A stretch of 40,932 nucleotides of DNA from an archaeon (GCA_021786335.1 JAJYNM010000076.1:1-40932); one strand, 5' to 3'. Counted from the first letter of the stretch, positions 1 to 7,915 are shown. Program-made: numbers and translations. Notes: generated by a model from the sequence alone, not told the origin.

Positions 1-395
1 CCGGGGGGTCTCAATCGGATAAAACATTACCTGCAGGCCAGTAGAAATCGAAGCCATCTCAACTCCGCCCCGGTTGCCGGGATCGCGGCTGGCGAAAACA
101 CCTAGGCTGCCTCCTAACAACCGAGTGAAAGGGTCAGTCGTCCTACCCGTCGTTGAGAAAGAGGAACGGGGACCGAGGACTTTTCCGACGACACGGTTGA
201 AGCACCCTGGCTGTGGGAGTGGTTTGATTGCAAGCTCGACGTCGTATCGTATCTAGTACACACTGCAGACAATGTGCCAATAATCAACTCCGGCGGCAGA
301 ACATGCCGCCCCGCCGCTCAAGAAGAAAAGGTCTCGGACGAGGATTCGCCTAGACAAATACGGGGAGCCGCGGAAGGTGGCTCATGTGAAGTAAG
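1..395. other. Intergenic stretch without a recognisable gene
   Basis: No frame gives a convincing protein; the short open frames are of odd composition. The one clear structure is a perfect hairpin at 292-310: arms GGCGGCA and TGCCGCC around a 5-nt loop. It has no T tract after it. A weak TATA-like stretch (acaaata, about 354-360) lies 26-40 bases before the broken gene that starts at 396. Confidence 0.5.
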
Positions 396-707
396 ATGCC
401 AGAAAACCCCCCAAAGAAGACAGCGCCGAGGCACACATCTTCGAGCTTTCCATGTTCTTGATCACTACGGCGATATGGCGCGTCCATGAGCCGAAGATGT
501 ATGGCCCGCCGAGGCTGAGAGAAGCGATAAACAGGCCGGCCGAAGTCTACGACAAGTCAGATAGGCCCAAGTCAGATCCGTTGATGGCGTGGGCAAAAGC
601 GGGGATAGACTCACCCGAACAAATTTCAGGTAACAGCGTCCTACGAGGCATTCACCGTATTCCTCGACAGGATGGTCATCGAATTCATAGACGAGATGGA
701 GCGCTGA
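396..707 (+). pseudogene. Small protein gene broken by two apparent frameshifts
   Basis: Three consecutive pieces in different frames read like one conserved protein of about 100 residues. An ATG at 396 gives MPENPPKK. After the A/C-rich run at 404-418 the frame changes and continues with SAEAHIFELSMFL and EPKMYGPPRLREAI. After the AAA at 621-623 the frame changes again to FQVTASYEAFTVFLDRM, ending at TGA 705-707. The pattern (hydrophobic helix, EP-x-x-YGPxRL, FLDxxVxEF tail) reminds me of the small DUF6092-type family, from memory and unchecked. Both shifts lie at homopolymer runs, so sequencing or assembly errors are as likely as real decay. Confidence 0.45.
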
Positions 708-816
708 TACCTGCATCCCACCCCAAGGTACCTAACCCTCTGTCAAGCCTGGCCAGGGAGTTTTCAGGGCCCGTCCAGTTCAACCCTTAAGACAGTCACG
801 CGCGAAATATTGAACG

Positions 817-1755
817 TTGGCCTCTCACCGCGTAGGACGACAGACATTCCACTATAAGTGGGACAGGGCGCACAAACCGGCACTGACTATCCGACCTGGG
901 GACACGGTCACTTTTGACGCCAACGACGTCCTGAGCTGGCAGTTGACGTCGAAGTCCACGTCTTCAGACTTGGAGAAACTCGACAACGAGAAGCTATACC
1001 CACTGGCTGGGCCGGTCTATGTGGAAGGGGCGGAGCCTGGCGACGCCCTGGTCCTTGACATATTGGATGTGAAGGTAGATGACTTCGGTTGGACAGCCAT
1101 ACTCCCTGGCCTAGGTCTGCTGGAGGAGTTCAAGAGGCCGTTCCTCTACAAATGGAACCTAGGCGGCGAAAGGTACGCCCGCTTCGAGAGGGGGATCAGG
1201 ATTCCAATCAGGCCTTTCTGTGGCGTCCTGGGAGTGGCCCCTGCAGAGGCGGGCTCTTTCGAAGTCATGCCTCCCGGAAGGCACGGCGGGAACATGGACA
1301 TCAGGCACACAACCGCAGGGAGCAGGGTGAGACTACCGGTCCAAGTGGAGGGGGCCTTGTTCTCGGCTGGTGACCTCCATGCGGCCATGGGGGATGGGGA
1401 GATTTGCGTATGCGCGATCGAATGCGCAGGCTCGGCGAAGATACGCTTCGGCCTAGAGAAAGAGGCGGGTCTGAACTATCCTGACTTCCAATCGAGGAGG
1501 GAGCCTACGTCGAGTGCGGGGTGGTACACGACTACAGGGATTGCGAGCGACCTTATGGCGGCGGCCAAGGAGTCGGCCAGAGGCATGATTGACCACCTAA
1601 CCAGAACCTACAAGCTCTCGAAAGAAGAGGCTTATGTCCTCTGCAGCGTGGCGGCCGATCTCAGAATCCACGAAGTCGTAGACTCACCCAACTGGGTGGT
1701 TGGAACAATGATTCCTCTCGATATCTTTCCTAGTCTTCACGGCAAGGGTCTATGA
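817..1755 (+). CDS. Acetamidase/formamidase family protein
   Basis: A 312-residue protein of the FmdA/AmdA family, which hydrolyses short amides (formamide, acetamide) to ammonia and the acid; probably cytosolic. Family signatures are AEPGDALVLDILDV near 72-85, RHGGNMDIRH at 155-164 and LFSAGDLHAAMGDGE at 181-195. The length is usual for the family. The start is a TTG at 817. A weak TATA-like cccttaag about 26-30 bases upstream would make the mRNA nearly leaderless. It stands alone between a broken gene and a structured intergenic region. The substrate cannot be told from sequence; a role in scavenging nitrogen from amides is inference. Confidence 0.85.
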   Translation: MASHRVGRQTFHYKWDRAHKPALTIRPGDTVTFDANDVLSWQLTSKSTSSDLEKLDNEKLYPLAGPVYVEGAEPGDALVLDILDVKVDDFGWTAILPGLGLLEEFKRPFLYKWNLGGERYARFERGIRIPIRPFCGVLGVAPAEAGSFEVMPPGRHGGNMDIRHTTAGSRVRLPVQVEGALFSAGDLHAAMGDGEICVCAIECAGSAKIRFGLEKEAGLNYPDFQSRREPTSSAGWYTTTGIASDLMAAAKESARGMIDHLTRTYKLSKEEAYVLCSVAADLRIHEVVDSPNWVVGTMIPLDIFPSLHGKGL

Positions 1756-2052
1756 TTACAAAAGGAGACATCGAAGCGTCTGGTCGCGCATACGCCAGAC
1801 CTGCCGCGTCATCGTTTCACGCGTAGAAATCGCCGTTGGCGTCGGCACCTGCGGCTACGCGTCCAACGCAAACAGCGCAGTGGACGCGCCGAATGCGGCT
1901 GGACAGGTCTGAATGGACGCGAGTTGGGGGATGTCGCATGCCATCTTGCAGCGGTGCGCCAGGCGGGTTGTGCGAGCGTTCCACGGGGGTTCGCAGAATC
2001 TTAGCGTATCAGAAGCAAACGGTTCGCGGAAAACGTCGCCCCGCGGCTTTGG
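1756..2052. other. GC-rich intergenic region with nested inverted repeats
   Basis: No coding frame is convincing here. Visible repeats: GTCTGG 1778-1783 with CCAGAC 1795-1800; ACGCGTAG 1819-1826 with CTACGCGT 1855-1862 (8 bp, perfect), enclosing CGCC-GTT-GGCG at 1831-1841; and GCGTCC 1859-1864 with GGACGC 1882-1887. They could be the 3' end and terminator of the upstream gene, an operator region, or an unrecognised structured RNA. I saw no tRNA, SRP RNA or RNase P RNA signature. Confidence 0.45.
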
Positions 2053-2059
2053 TTATATA
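2053..2059 (+). promoter_or_regulatory. TATA box of pheA
   Basis: TTATATA centred on 2056 predicts a transcript start near 2082. This is just before the ATG at 2089 and downstream of the in-frame ATG at 2068, so it decides the start: the mRNA would carry only a few leader bases. Confidence 0.7.
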
Positions 2060-2088
2060 ATCACGTCATGGGCTTCGGTGGGAAAGCA

Positions 2089-2925
2089 ATGAAGACCCGT
2101 GGAATCGCGTTCCAAGGAGAGCACGGGGCTTACAGCGAGGAAGCGGTCCACCAGCACTTCGGAACCGAGACAGACACAGTGCCCTGCAAGACCATCTCGG
2201 AAGTGTTCAACCTGACTGAGACAGGCGAAGTGCAGCACGGGGTGGTCCCGGTGGAGAATTCAATCGAGGGGAGCGTCCACGAGACCTACGACTCCTTGAT
2301 AACGAGCAACACGAAGATAACCGGCGAGATAGTGCTAAGGGTGGTTCACTGCCTCATCGCCCTGCCTTCAACCACAATAAGCGACGTAAAAGTGATCTAT
2401 TCGCACCCTCAAGCCCTCGCTCAATGCAGGGGGTATCTCGCCACCCTCGGCGTGGAAGTGAAGGTATCCTACGACACTGCAGGGAGCGTCAAGATGATCA
2501 GAGACGGCCGCATGAAAGATGCAGCGGCTGTCGCGAGCATGGGCGCGGCTCAAATCTATGAGATGAACGTGTTGAGACAGGGTATAGAAGACTACGGACA
2601 CAACTACACCAGATTCTTGGTGATGTCGGCCAAAGAAAGCGAAAGGGCACCTATGTGCAAGACATCCGTCATCTTCTCAGTACCGCACGTGCCCGGCTCT
2701 CTGTACGCTTCACTCGAGACTTTCGCGACTCACGGGGTCAACCTGACCAAGATAGAGTCCAGACCCACCAGACAGCGCCCATGGGAATACTACTTCTTTC
2801 TAGATTCCGAAGGGCACAGGGACGAGGCGGCCCAGAAGGAAGCGCTGCGGGAATTGGTAAAGAGGACGACGTTCCTGAAAGTACTGGGTTCGTACCCTCG
2901 AGCACGGCCCGAACCGCCGCAATGA
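2089..2925 (+). CDS. pheA: Prephenate dehydratase
   Basis: Converts prephenate to phenylpyruvate, the committed step to phenylalanine. The 278-residue monofunctional form has a dehydratase domain (about 1-180) with VPVENSIEG at 53-61 and the catalytic NYTRF at 172-176. A C-terminal ACT domain (about 190-275) carries the ESRP motif (223-226) that binds Phe for feedback inhibition. There is no chorismate mutase domain; that activity is in the fusion protein at 13695. I chose ATG 2089 because it matches family N-termini and because the ATG at 2068 would lie upstream of the predicted transcript start. The gene has its own promoter and converges on the asparagine synthetase gene. Confidence 0.95.
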   Translation: MKTRGIAFQGEHGAYSEEAVHQHFGTETDTVPCKTISEVFNLTETGEVQHGVVPVENSIEGSVHETYDSLITSNTKITGEIVLRVVHCLIALPSTTISDVKVIYSHPQALAQCRGYLATLGVEVKVSYDTAGSVKMIRDGRMKDAAAVASMGAAQIYEMNVLRQGIEDYGHNYTRFLVMSAKESERAPMCKTSVIFSVPHVPGSLYASLETFATHGVNLTKIESRPTRQRPWEYYFFLDSEGHRDEAAQKEALRELVKRTTFLKVLGSYPRARPEPPQ

Positions 2926-3043
2926 CAGCCTGGTAGCCCTTGTAGGCATTCCGCGGTGCACCGGAACTTGTAGGTGCAGGCTTGTGGGCCCGCTACGGTC
3001 CATGCCTGGACTGGCGCTGGCGAGACGTGCTATGCGAATTTGC

Positions 3044-4003
3044 TCAGAGGTCATAGACGACCCCAGGAACCTTGGGGAACGGCTGCACCTCGCCGATATG
3101 TTTCGCCCCTACTATCCAGCCGACGATTCGTTCGATACCGATGCCAGCTCCAGCAGACGGTTTGATTCTTCCTTCTTCGGAGAGCCTGAGGAGGAGTGAG
3201 AAGTTTTTCTGGTCGATTCCATCCCTCTCCATCTTCGACACTATCCTGTCGTGCTCCCACTCGCGTCTGGCACCTGAGAGTATCTCCCCGTAATAGGGGA
3301 CGAAGAGGTCGTAGTTGTCCCACCTTCCGGTGGCGGGGTCCTCGTAGTCGTAGAACTCTCTGGGGATGTTTGTGACCCAAACGGGGCGACTTGTCTGCTG
3401 AGGCAGGACCAGCTCCCACTCTTGTCCATGCCTGGCTATCAGGTCCCGTCTATCGAGGACTTCGAACGGGGTCTTCATCGCTTCGCGCCCGAAGGAGACA
3501 GGAAGATCCGAAGTCGTCTTCAGGTGAGCGACCAGGCCCGCGACGACGGCCTCCACCAACTCCCGGACATCCTCGGAGCCGGCACCGCGCAACTCGAAAT
3601 CAAACTGAGTGAACTCATAGGCATGCCGTCCGGTGTCCTTCCTTTCTCTCCTCTCAATCCTGACGTTCGGAGATAGGACGAAGAGCTTCGGGTACGCCGT
3701 CGAGGAGGCGACCAGCTTGTGGATGATCATGCTGTGCGTAGTCCTGACGGGCTCTCCATAGATTTCCGTCTCCACCCTCTTCTCGATGGAAGCCCCCGGG
3801 TCCGGCCAGAGGGGGTCTGTGGACTTCGAGAAGACCACAGGCAATAGCCAATCGAAACCTCGGCTCTCAAATTCACCAGTAAGGTATCTGAGAACCCTCG
3901 TGGTGACCTTCGCAACCTGCTCTTTCCTCTCCAACTCGTGGTCAGTAAGCAGATGGAGCGGCTTCGGGATTACAGTGGCGCCGGGCTCAAACGTTTCACT
4001 CAC
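3044..4003 (-). CDS. asnA: Archaeal asparagine synthetase (AspRS-derived class II core)
   Basis: A 319-residue class II aminoacyl-tRNA synthetase catalytic core without an anticodon-binding OB domain. Motif 2 is around 107-138 (LSPNVRIERRER, then FTQFDFEL) and motif 3 is GAGIGIERIV at 285-294. This architecture is that of the archaeal asparagine synthetase related to AspRS/AsnRS, described in Pyrococcus, which makes asparagine from aspartate, ammonia and ATP. A free-standing tRNA synthetase is unlikely without the OB domain. The GTG start at 4003 lies about 26 bp from a TATA box at 4024-4032, giving a leaderless message. It is divergent from an Lrp/AsnC regulator. Confidence 0.82.
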   Translation of the reverse strand: MSETFEPGATVIPKPLHLLTDHELERKEQVAKVTTRVLRYLTGEFESRGFDWLLPVVFSKSTDPLWPDPGASIEKRVETEIYGEPVRTTHSMIIHKLVASSTAYPKLFVLSPNVRIERRERKDTGRHAYEFTQFDFELRGAGSEDVRELVEAVVAGLVAHLKTTSDLPVSFGREAMKTPFEVLDRRDLIARHGQEWELVLPQQTSRPVWVTNIPREFYDYEDPATGRWDNYDLFVPYYGEILSGARREWEHDRIVSKMERDGIDQKNFSLLLRLSEEGRIKPSAGAGIGIERIVGWIVGAKHIGEVQPFPKVPGVVYDL

Positions 4004-4023
4004 AAAGTTACATAGCTGCGATG

Positions 4024-4032
4024 AAATATAAT
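4024..4032 (-). promoter_or_regulatory. TATA box of asnA
   Basis: On the minus strand this reads ATTATATTT, centred about 26 bp from the GTG at 4003. This predicts a leaderless transcript. Confidence 0.65.
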
Positions 4033-4044
4033 CATTAAGCTAAA

Positions 4045-4067
4045 TTTTCTGGCATCTTGCCGGAAAA
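4045..4067. promoter_or_regulatory. Palindromic operator candidate between asnA and lrp
   Basis: Arms TTTTCTGGCA and TGCCGGAAAA are separated by TCT; the 10-bp arms have one mismatch. It sits midway between the two divergent TATA boxes, about 8-13 bp beyond each. It has the size, symmetry and position expected of an Lrp/AsnC-family binding site. Which protein binds it is inference. Confidence 0.55.
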
Positions 4068-4074
4068 CAAATGG

Positions 4075-4080
4075 TTTAAT
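4075..4080 (+). promoter_or_regulatory. TATA-like element of the Lrp/AsnC gene
   Basis: TTTAAT about 26-28 bases before the ATG at 4106 predicts a leaderless message. Confidence 0.5.
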
Positions 4081-4105
4081 TCCAATTCCACGGCATACTG
4101 ACAGT

Positions 4106-4549
4106 ATGATGGACGCTAAGGACTCGAAGATACTCGCTGAGTTGGTATGCGACGGCCGGAGACCCATCGTTGATATTGCTAGCCACTTAGGGTTGCCTCG
4201 GGCCACAGTCCAGGATAGGTTGAGGAGGATGATGGAGTCAGGGGTGATAAGGAAATTCGTCGCAATCCCGGACTACTCCAAAATCGGGAAGCGGGTGATG
4301 GCCTACGTCTTCGTCGCCTTCGGAGGCGAAGGGAGGCTCTCACAGAGGACGCTCGCAGAGGCGATATCGAAGATGCCGGGGGTCTACGAGGTGTCAGTGA
4401 TTTCGGGGGAGTGGGACATTCTACTGAAGGTCAGGGCAAACACGTTAGAGGAGATTGGAAACCTCGTCGTTGACAGGTTGAGGTCCATGAGCGGGGTCGA
4501 AAAGACAGAGACCTGCGTCTCATTCCAAACTATCAAGGAGAGCTTCTAG
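4106..4549 (+). CDS. Lrp/AsnC-family transcription regulator
   Basis: A 147-residue regulator with an N-terminal winged helix-turn-helix (about 1-60; DIASHLGLPRATVQDRLRRM) and a C-terminal RAM ligand-binding domain (about 70-140; PGVYEVSVISGEWDILLKV). Such proteins form dimers or octamers that bind palindromes and sense amino acids. Its divergence from an asparagine synthetase gene, with a palindrome between, mirrors the asnC/asnA arrangement of enteric bacteria. It may therefore autoregulate, control asnA and sense asparagine or another amino acid (inference). It also lies just upstream of the aro operon. ATG 4106 and ATG 4109 are both possible starts. Confidence 0.9.
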   Translation: MMDAKDSKILAELVCDGRRPIVDIASHLGLPRATVQDRLRRMMESGVIRKFVAIPDYSKIGKRVMAYVFVAFGGEGRLSQRTLAEAISKMPGVYEVSVISGEWDILLKVRANTLEEIGNLVVDRLRSMSGVEKTETCVSFQTIKESF

Positions 4550-4684
4550 TCTAGGATTCTGTAGTCTTGTGTTTTGGATCCCAGGAAGCTCCTTCCAGGC
4601 CCAAGACCGAATTACGCCGGCCGGCCCGAAGAGGCACGTTCGTCGAGCAGGGCAAGGGGCGATGTACATCTTCGTGCACCAATT

Positions 4685-4692
4685 CATAAATA
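4685..4692 (+). promoter_or_regulatory. TATA box of the ask-aro operon
   Basis: CATAAATA centred near 4688 predicts a transcript start near 4714. That leaves about 20 nt before the leader ORF at 4734 and about 120 nt before the aspartokinase ATG. This leader is exceptionally long for this window. Confidence 0.5.
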
Positions 4693-4733
4693 GGTCACGG
4701 GTAGCCATCTGGTTCGCGAGAAACTTGGATGCC

Positions 4734-4796
4734 ATGACACGGGCTGACCGTCCCGACCACTGGACCGTGTTTGGCTTTTTCGGCTATAGCTGGTAA
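4734..4796 (+). CDS. Candidate aromatic-rich leader peptide of the aro operon
   Basis: A 20-codon ORF, ATG 4734 to TAA 4794, lies between the predicted transcript start and aspartokinase. Its second half reads HWTVFGFFGYSW: two Trp, three Phe and one Tyr in 12 residues, the three end products of the pathway encoded downstream. The last sense codons (AGC TGG) are also one arm of a stem with 4806-4811, and the stop codon borders a second stem that covers the aspartokinase initiation region. The frame is also open upstream of 4734, but that part lies before the predicted transcript start. No strong Shine-Dalgarno is visible. Whether it is translated is inference. Confidence 0.45.
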   Translation: MTRADRPDHWTVFGFFGYSW

Positions 4797-4829
4797 GAAT
4801 CCCTTCCAGCTTTCAACTTGGGGGATTCT
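4788..4829 (+). promoter_or_regulatory. Overlapping stems (attenuator or H-type pseudoknot) before ask
   Basis: Stem 1 is AGCTGG 4788-4793 with CCAGCT 4806-4811 (6 bp). Stem 2 is AGAATCCCTT 4796-4805 with GGGGGATTCT 4820-4829 (10 bp, two of them G-U). The order 5'1-5'2-3'1-3'2 makes them mutually exclusive hairpins or a compact H-type pseudoknot with connecting loops of 2, 0 and 8 nt. The 3' arm of stem 2 contains the only G-rich Shine-Dalgarno-like run before ATG 4836 and overlaps the alternative TTG at 4818. Stem 2 would therefore block ask translation. Confidence 0.5.
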
Positions 4830-4835
4830 AGTTCA

Positions 4836-6059
4836 ATGAGCAAGAGCAGGTTTCATGAAATCGTCATAATCAAGTTCGGAGGGTCTGTGCTGGACGACGG
4901 ACAAGCCATCGTTCAGGCTGTCGAGCTCATCGCCCGCACTCTCAGGAAGGGGGTGGGGGTTGTCGTCGTGGTCTCGGCGATGAAGGGGGTCACCGACGGC
5001 CTCCTCACCCTTTCCAAGGGAGTAAATCCCAACATGGAGGCATCTCTCGTAGACGAGCTCCTCTCGTCAGGGGAGAAGACTAGCGCCAGGCTTGTGGCTG
5101 CGTCCATGGCGCACCATGGGCTCAAGCCTGTTGTGATAGACACAGACACCCCTGGCTGGCCAATCATCACCGACGACAGGCATCAGGACGCCAACCCTAT
5201 CATGGATGTCACACGACAGCGGAGCAGGGAGACCCTGCTCCCTATAATCGAGCGCGGCGAAGTCCCCATTGTGTGCGGTTTCCTGGGGCGGACCGAGACA
5301 GGGAAGGTGACCACCCTGGGGCGCGGTGGGAGCGACACCACTGCGGTCCTCCTGGGGAGCTGCCTCGGGTCAAAGGAGGTCGTGCTCATAAAGGACGTCG
5401 ACGGAGTCTTCTCGAGCGATCCTGGGAGAGTGAAGAACCCCCAGCTGATCGAGAGTCTGAACGGCGAAGAGGCCGAGCTGCTCGCAGCGGGCGGGGCCAA
5501 GTTCCTGCATCTGAAGGCCCTCAGCTATCAGGCGCAGGGGCTTAAGATTAGGGTGACCAGTCTGGAGAAACTCGACGCAGGGACGGTCATAGAAGGGGAC
5601 ATACCAGAGACCAAGGTAGAGGTGACCAACGTGGAGACCTCAATGATGACCATCGTCGGAATAGACCCTGCGCGCTTCGAGTCCGTTCAGGCGGTCGCCG
5701 ACGCGATAAGTGGGTGCGACGCCAAGATTCTGGCCCTCTCCCTGGAGTCGACCTCAGCTATCTTCTACATCTCAGGGGGCCGAGAGGTACTCGACCGAGT
5801 CCATCATGTCCTAGTCGGGGAGAGGATCGGCAAGGCGGTGTCGTCCTACGACGGCCTGGCCATGATTTCGATTCGAGGGAGGGCCCTCGAGACCCAGCCA
5901 GGCATAGTCCAGCGGGTGACCCAGCCGCTGGCGAGTTCTGGAATCAACCTATTCGGGATCGTAACAATCCAGTCGTCTGTCCGGGTGTTCGTATCCGCGG
6001 ACCAGGCGCAGCGGGCGTCTAAGCTGGTCAAGGAATCGATGATGGTGGGGGTGCAGTGA
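4836..6059 (+). CDS. ask: Aspartate kinase
   Basis: Phosphorylates aspartate to aspartyl phosphate. The 407-residue protein has an amino-acid-kinase domain (IIKFGGSVLDDG at 11-22; TLGRGGSDTTAVLL further on) and tandem ACT domains in the last third (VETSMMTIVGID and onward), where feedback inhibitors bind. In archaea its product feeds lysine, threonine and methionine synthesis and also, through aspartate semialdehyde, the aromatic pathway; this explains its place at the head of the aro operon. ATG 4836 fits the family. A TTG at 4818 is an alternative but lies inside the leader structure. The stop overlaps the GTG of asd (GTGA). Confidence 0.95.
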   Translation: MSKSRFHEIVIIKFGGSVLDDGQAIVQAVELIARTLRKGVGVVVVVSAMKGVTDGLLTLSKGVNPNMEASLVDELLSSGEKTSARLVAASMAHHGLKPVVIDTDTPGWPIITDDRHQDANPIMDVTRQRSRETLLPIIERGEVPIVCGFLGRTETGKVTTLGRGGSDTTAVLLGSCLGSKEVVLIKDVDGVFSSDPGRVKNPQLIESLNGEEAELLAAGGAKFLHLKALSYQAQGLKIRVTSLEKLDAGTVIEGDIPETKVEVTNVETSMMTIVGIDPARFESVQAVADAISGCDAKILALSLESTSAIFYISGGREVLDRVHHVLVGERIGKAVSSYDGLAMISIRGRALETQPGIVQRVTQPLASSGINLFGIVTIQSSVRVFVSADQAQRASKLVKESMMVGVQ

Positions 6060-7120
6060 GCAAGCTCCGGGCTGCGCTGCTGGGCGCGACGGGAGCGGTG
6101 GGCCAGAGATACCTCATGATGCTGAGCCGCCACCCTACCATCGAGCTCGAAGTGCTCATGGGAGGAGACTCAGCTGGCAGAGCTTACGGCGAAGCTGCCC
6201 GCTGGCTCGTCTCTGAGGACATCCCGGATAGATTCGCGGATAGGAAGGTACTCCCAACCGACCCGCGCAACGCGGAAGGGTGCGACGTTGTCTTCTCAGC
6301 GCTCCCCGCCGAGGCGGCTTCCACAGTCGAACCGGAGTTCGTCAAGGCTGGCCTCACGGTGATAAGCGAAGCTAGCGCTCATAGGCTCGAGGAGGACGTC
6401 CCCCTAGTGATTCCGGAGGTCAACCCTGACCACCTCGGGCTCTTGGACTTGCAAAGGAAGAGGAGGGGATGGAGCGGTTCCCTGGTCGCCACCCCCAACT
6501 GTACTGTCACAGGACTAGCCATGGTCCTCAAGCCTCTATCGGACAGCTTCGCGCTAAGGCGCGCCATCGTAACGACAATGCAGGCGGTGTCAGGGGCGGG
6601 CTTCCCCGGCGTCCCTTCCATGTTGATCATGGAGAACGTCGTGCCATACATCAAGGGCGAGGAGGAGAAAGTCTCTGATGAGTCCCGGAAGATCCTTGGG
6701 ACCCAATCGGAAATCGGGATTCGCAGCGCCAATCTGCAGATTGCTATTTCGTGCAACAGGGTCCCGGTCATAGACGGCCACGTCGAGACGCTGTACGCTG
6801 AGCTTGGGAAGGACATCGAGCCGGAGGAGGCGGTGGACTGCCTGAATAGGTTCCGGGGTGCGCCTCAGGAACTGGGTCTCCCTTCGGCGCCCATGCAGCC
6901 AATCATCGTCAGGCCTGAGCCAGACAGGCCTCAGCCCCGCCTGGACCGCCTCTCTGGCTCGGTCCCAGGCATGAGCGTAGCGGTGGGGAGGGTACGGAGG
7001 GGGCTAGGCCGCGACTCGATTCAGCTAACACTCGTTTCTCACAACACAATCAGGGGCGCCGCAGGCACAGCGATACTCACGGCCGAACTTATGGATAACA
7101 AGGGGCAGCTCGGGAGATAG
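6056..7120 (+). CDS. asd: Aspartate-semialdehyde dehydrogenase
   Basis: Reduces aspartyl phosphate to aspartate semialdehyde with NADPH. The 354-residue protein has a Rossmann motif GATGAVG at 10-16, the active-site cysteine in ATPNCTVTG (C149) and a C-terminal HNTIRGAAGTAIL. It is of the archaeal/fungal type rather than the common bacterial type. The GTG start overlaps the ask stop by 4 nt, so translation is probably coupled. Its product is a direct substrate of the next gene's enzyme. Confidence 0.95.
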   Translation: MSKLRAALLGATGAVGQRYLMMLSRHPTIELEVLMGGDSAGRAYGEAARWLVSEDIPDRFADRKVLPTDPRNAEGCDVVFSALPAEAASTVEPEFVKAGLTVISEASAHRLEEDVPLVIPEVNPDHLGLLDLQRKRRGWSGSLVATPNCTVTGLAMVLKPLSDSFALRRAIVTTMQAVSGAGFPGVPSMLIMENVVPYIKGEEEKVSDESRKILGTQSEIGIRSANLQIAISCNRVPVIDGHVETLYAELGKDIEPEEAVDCLNRFRGAPQELGLPSAPMQPIIVRPEPDRPQPRLDRLSGSVPGMSVAVGRVRRGLGRDSIQLTLVSHNTIRGAAGTAILTAELMDNKGQLGR

Positions 7121-7123
7121 GGT

Positions 7124-7915
7124 TTGGTCTCAGGCAAGACGTTCAGGATTTCAAGAATCGTCGACCGCGGCAGGATGCTCTGCGTCCCAATGGATCACTC
7201 CATCACCAACGGCCCTATCAGAGGCCTCGAGGAGCCTGAGTTGATGATAAAATCTGTCGCCGAGGGCGGCGCGACTGCTTTCCTAGCCCACAAAGGCGTC
7301 CTGAAAGCCCTCAAGGAGGCGCCCCCGATCGGCATGATACTCCAACTCTCGGCGAGCACCGTCCTCGGACCAGCTCCCAACCGGAAGGTCCTGATATCGT
7401 CAGTCGAGGAGGGGGTCAGGCTCGGAGCCGACGCCGTCTCCGTCCACATCAACATAGGCGCCAGGGAGGAGTCCGAGATGCTGGGCCAGCTTGGTATGGT
7501 TGCAGACGAGTGCGACAGCCTGCAGGTCCCGCTTATAGCCATGATGTACCCTCGCGGAGAAGGAATCAAGGACCCGAACGACCCAGACACCATCGCCCAC
7601 GTGGCCCGCATCGGCGCCGAAGCTGGGGCTGACATTGTCAAGACGGTCTACACCGGAAGCATCGAGACGTTCAGGGAGGTCGTGAGGAAATGCCCCGCCC
7701 CCGTGGTGCTTGCGGGGGGCTCTAAGGTCGACTCCGACAGGGCCCTGCTCGAAATGGCAGGCTCCGTCATGAGAGCGGGGGCGATGGGAGTGACCTTCGG
7801 GAGAAACGTCTTCGGGCACAGCGATCCTGTTGGCATTGTCAGGGCGCTGCGCAGCGTGGTGGTGGAAGGACAGTCCGCCGACAGAGCCATGGAGTCCCTC
7901 AGCCATGCTGACTGA
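7124..7915 (+). CDS. aroA': 2-amino-3,7-dideoxy-D-threo-hept-6-ulosonate synthase (ADH synthase, AroA')
   Basis: A fructose-bisphosphate-aldolase-class-I-like enzyme of 263 residues. In methanogens this family condenses aspartate semialdehyde with 6-deoxy-5-ketofructose 1-phosphate, replacing DAHP synthase. PMDHSITNGP at 22-31 is the family's N-terminal signature. DIVKTVYTG contains the likely Schiff-base lysine K173. The TTG start follows the asd stop by 3 nt, and the 3' end overlaps aroB' by 11 nt. Being next to asd and AroB' supports this role over a glycolytic aldolase. The enzyme supplying the ketose phosphate is not in the window. Confidence 0.88.
   Translation: MVSGKTFRISRIVDRGRMLCVPMDHSITNGPIRGLEEPELMIKSVAEGGATAFLAHKGVLKALKEAPPIGMILQLSASTVLGPAPNRKVLISSVEEGVRLGADAVSVHINIGAREESEMLGQLGMVADECDSLQVPLIAMMYPRGEGIKDPNDPDTIAHVARIGAEAGADIVKTVYTGSIETFREVVRKCPAPVVLAGGSKVDSDRALLEMAGSVMRAGAMGVTFGRNVFGHSDPVGIVRALRSVVVEGQSADRAMESLSHAD

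Noticed and set aside
4569..4733. Upstream extension of the leader ORF as a 75-residue protein
   Set aside because: It would cross the predicted promoter and has no family resemblance; only the part after the TATA box was kept as a leader candidate.
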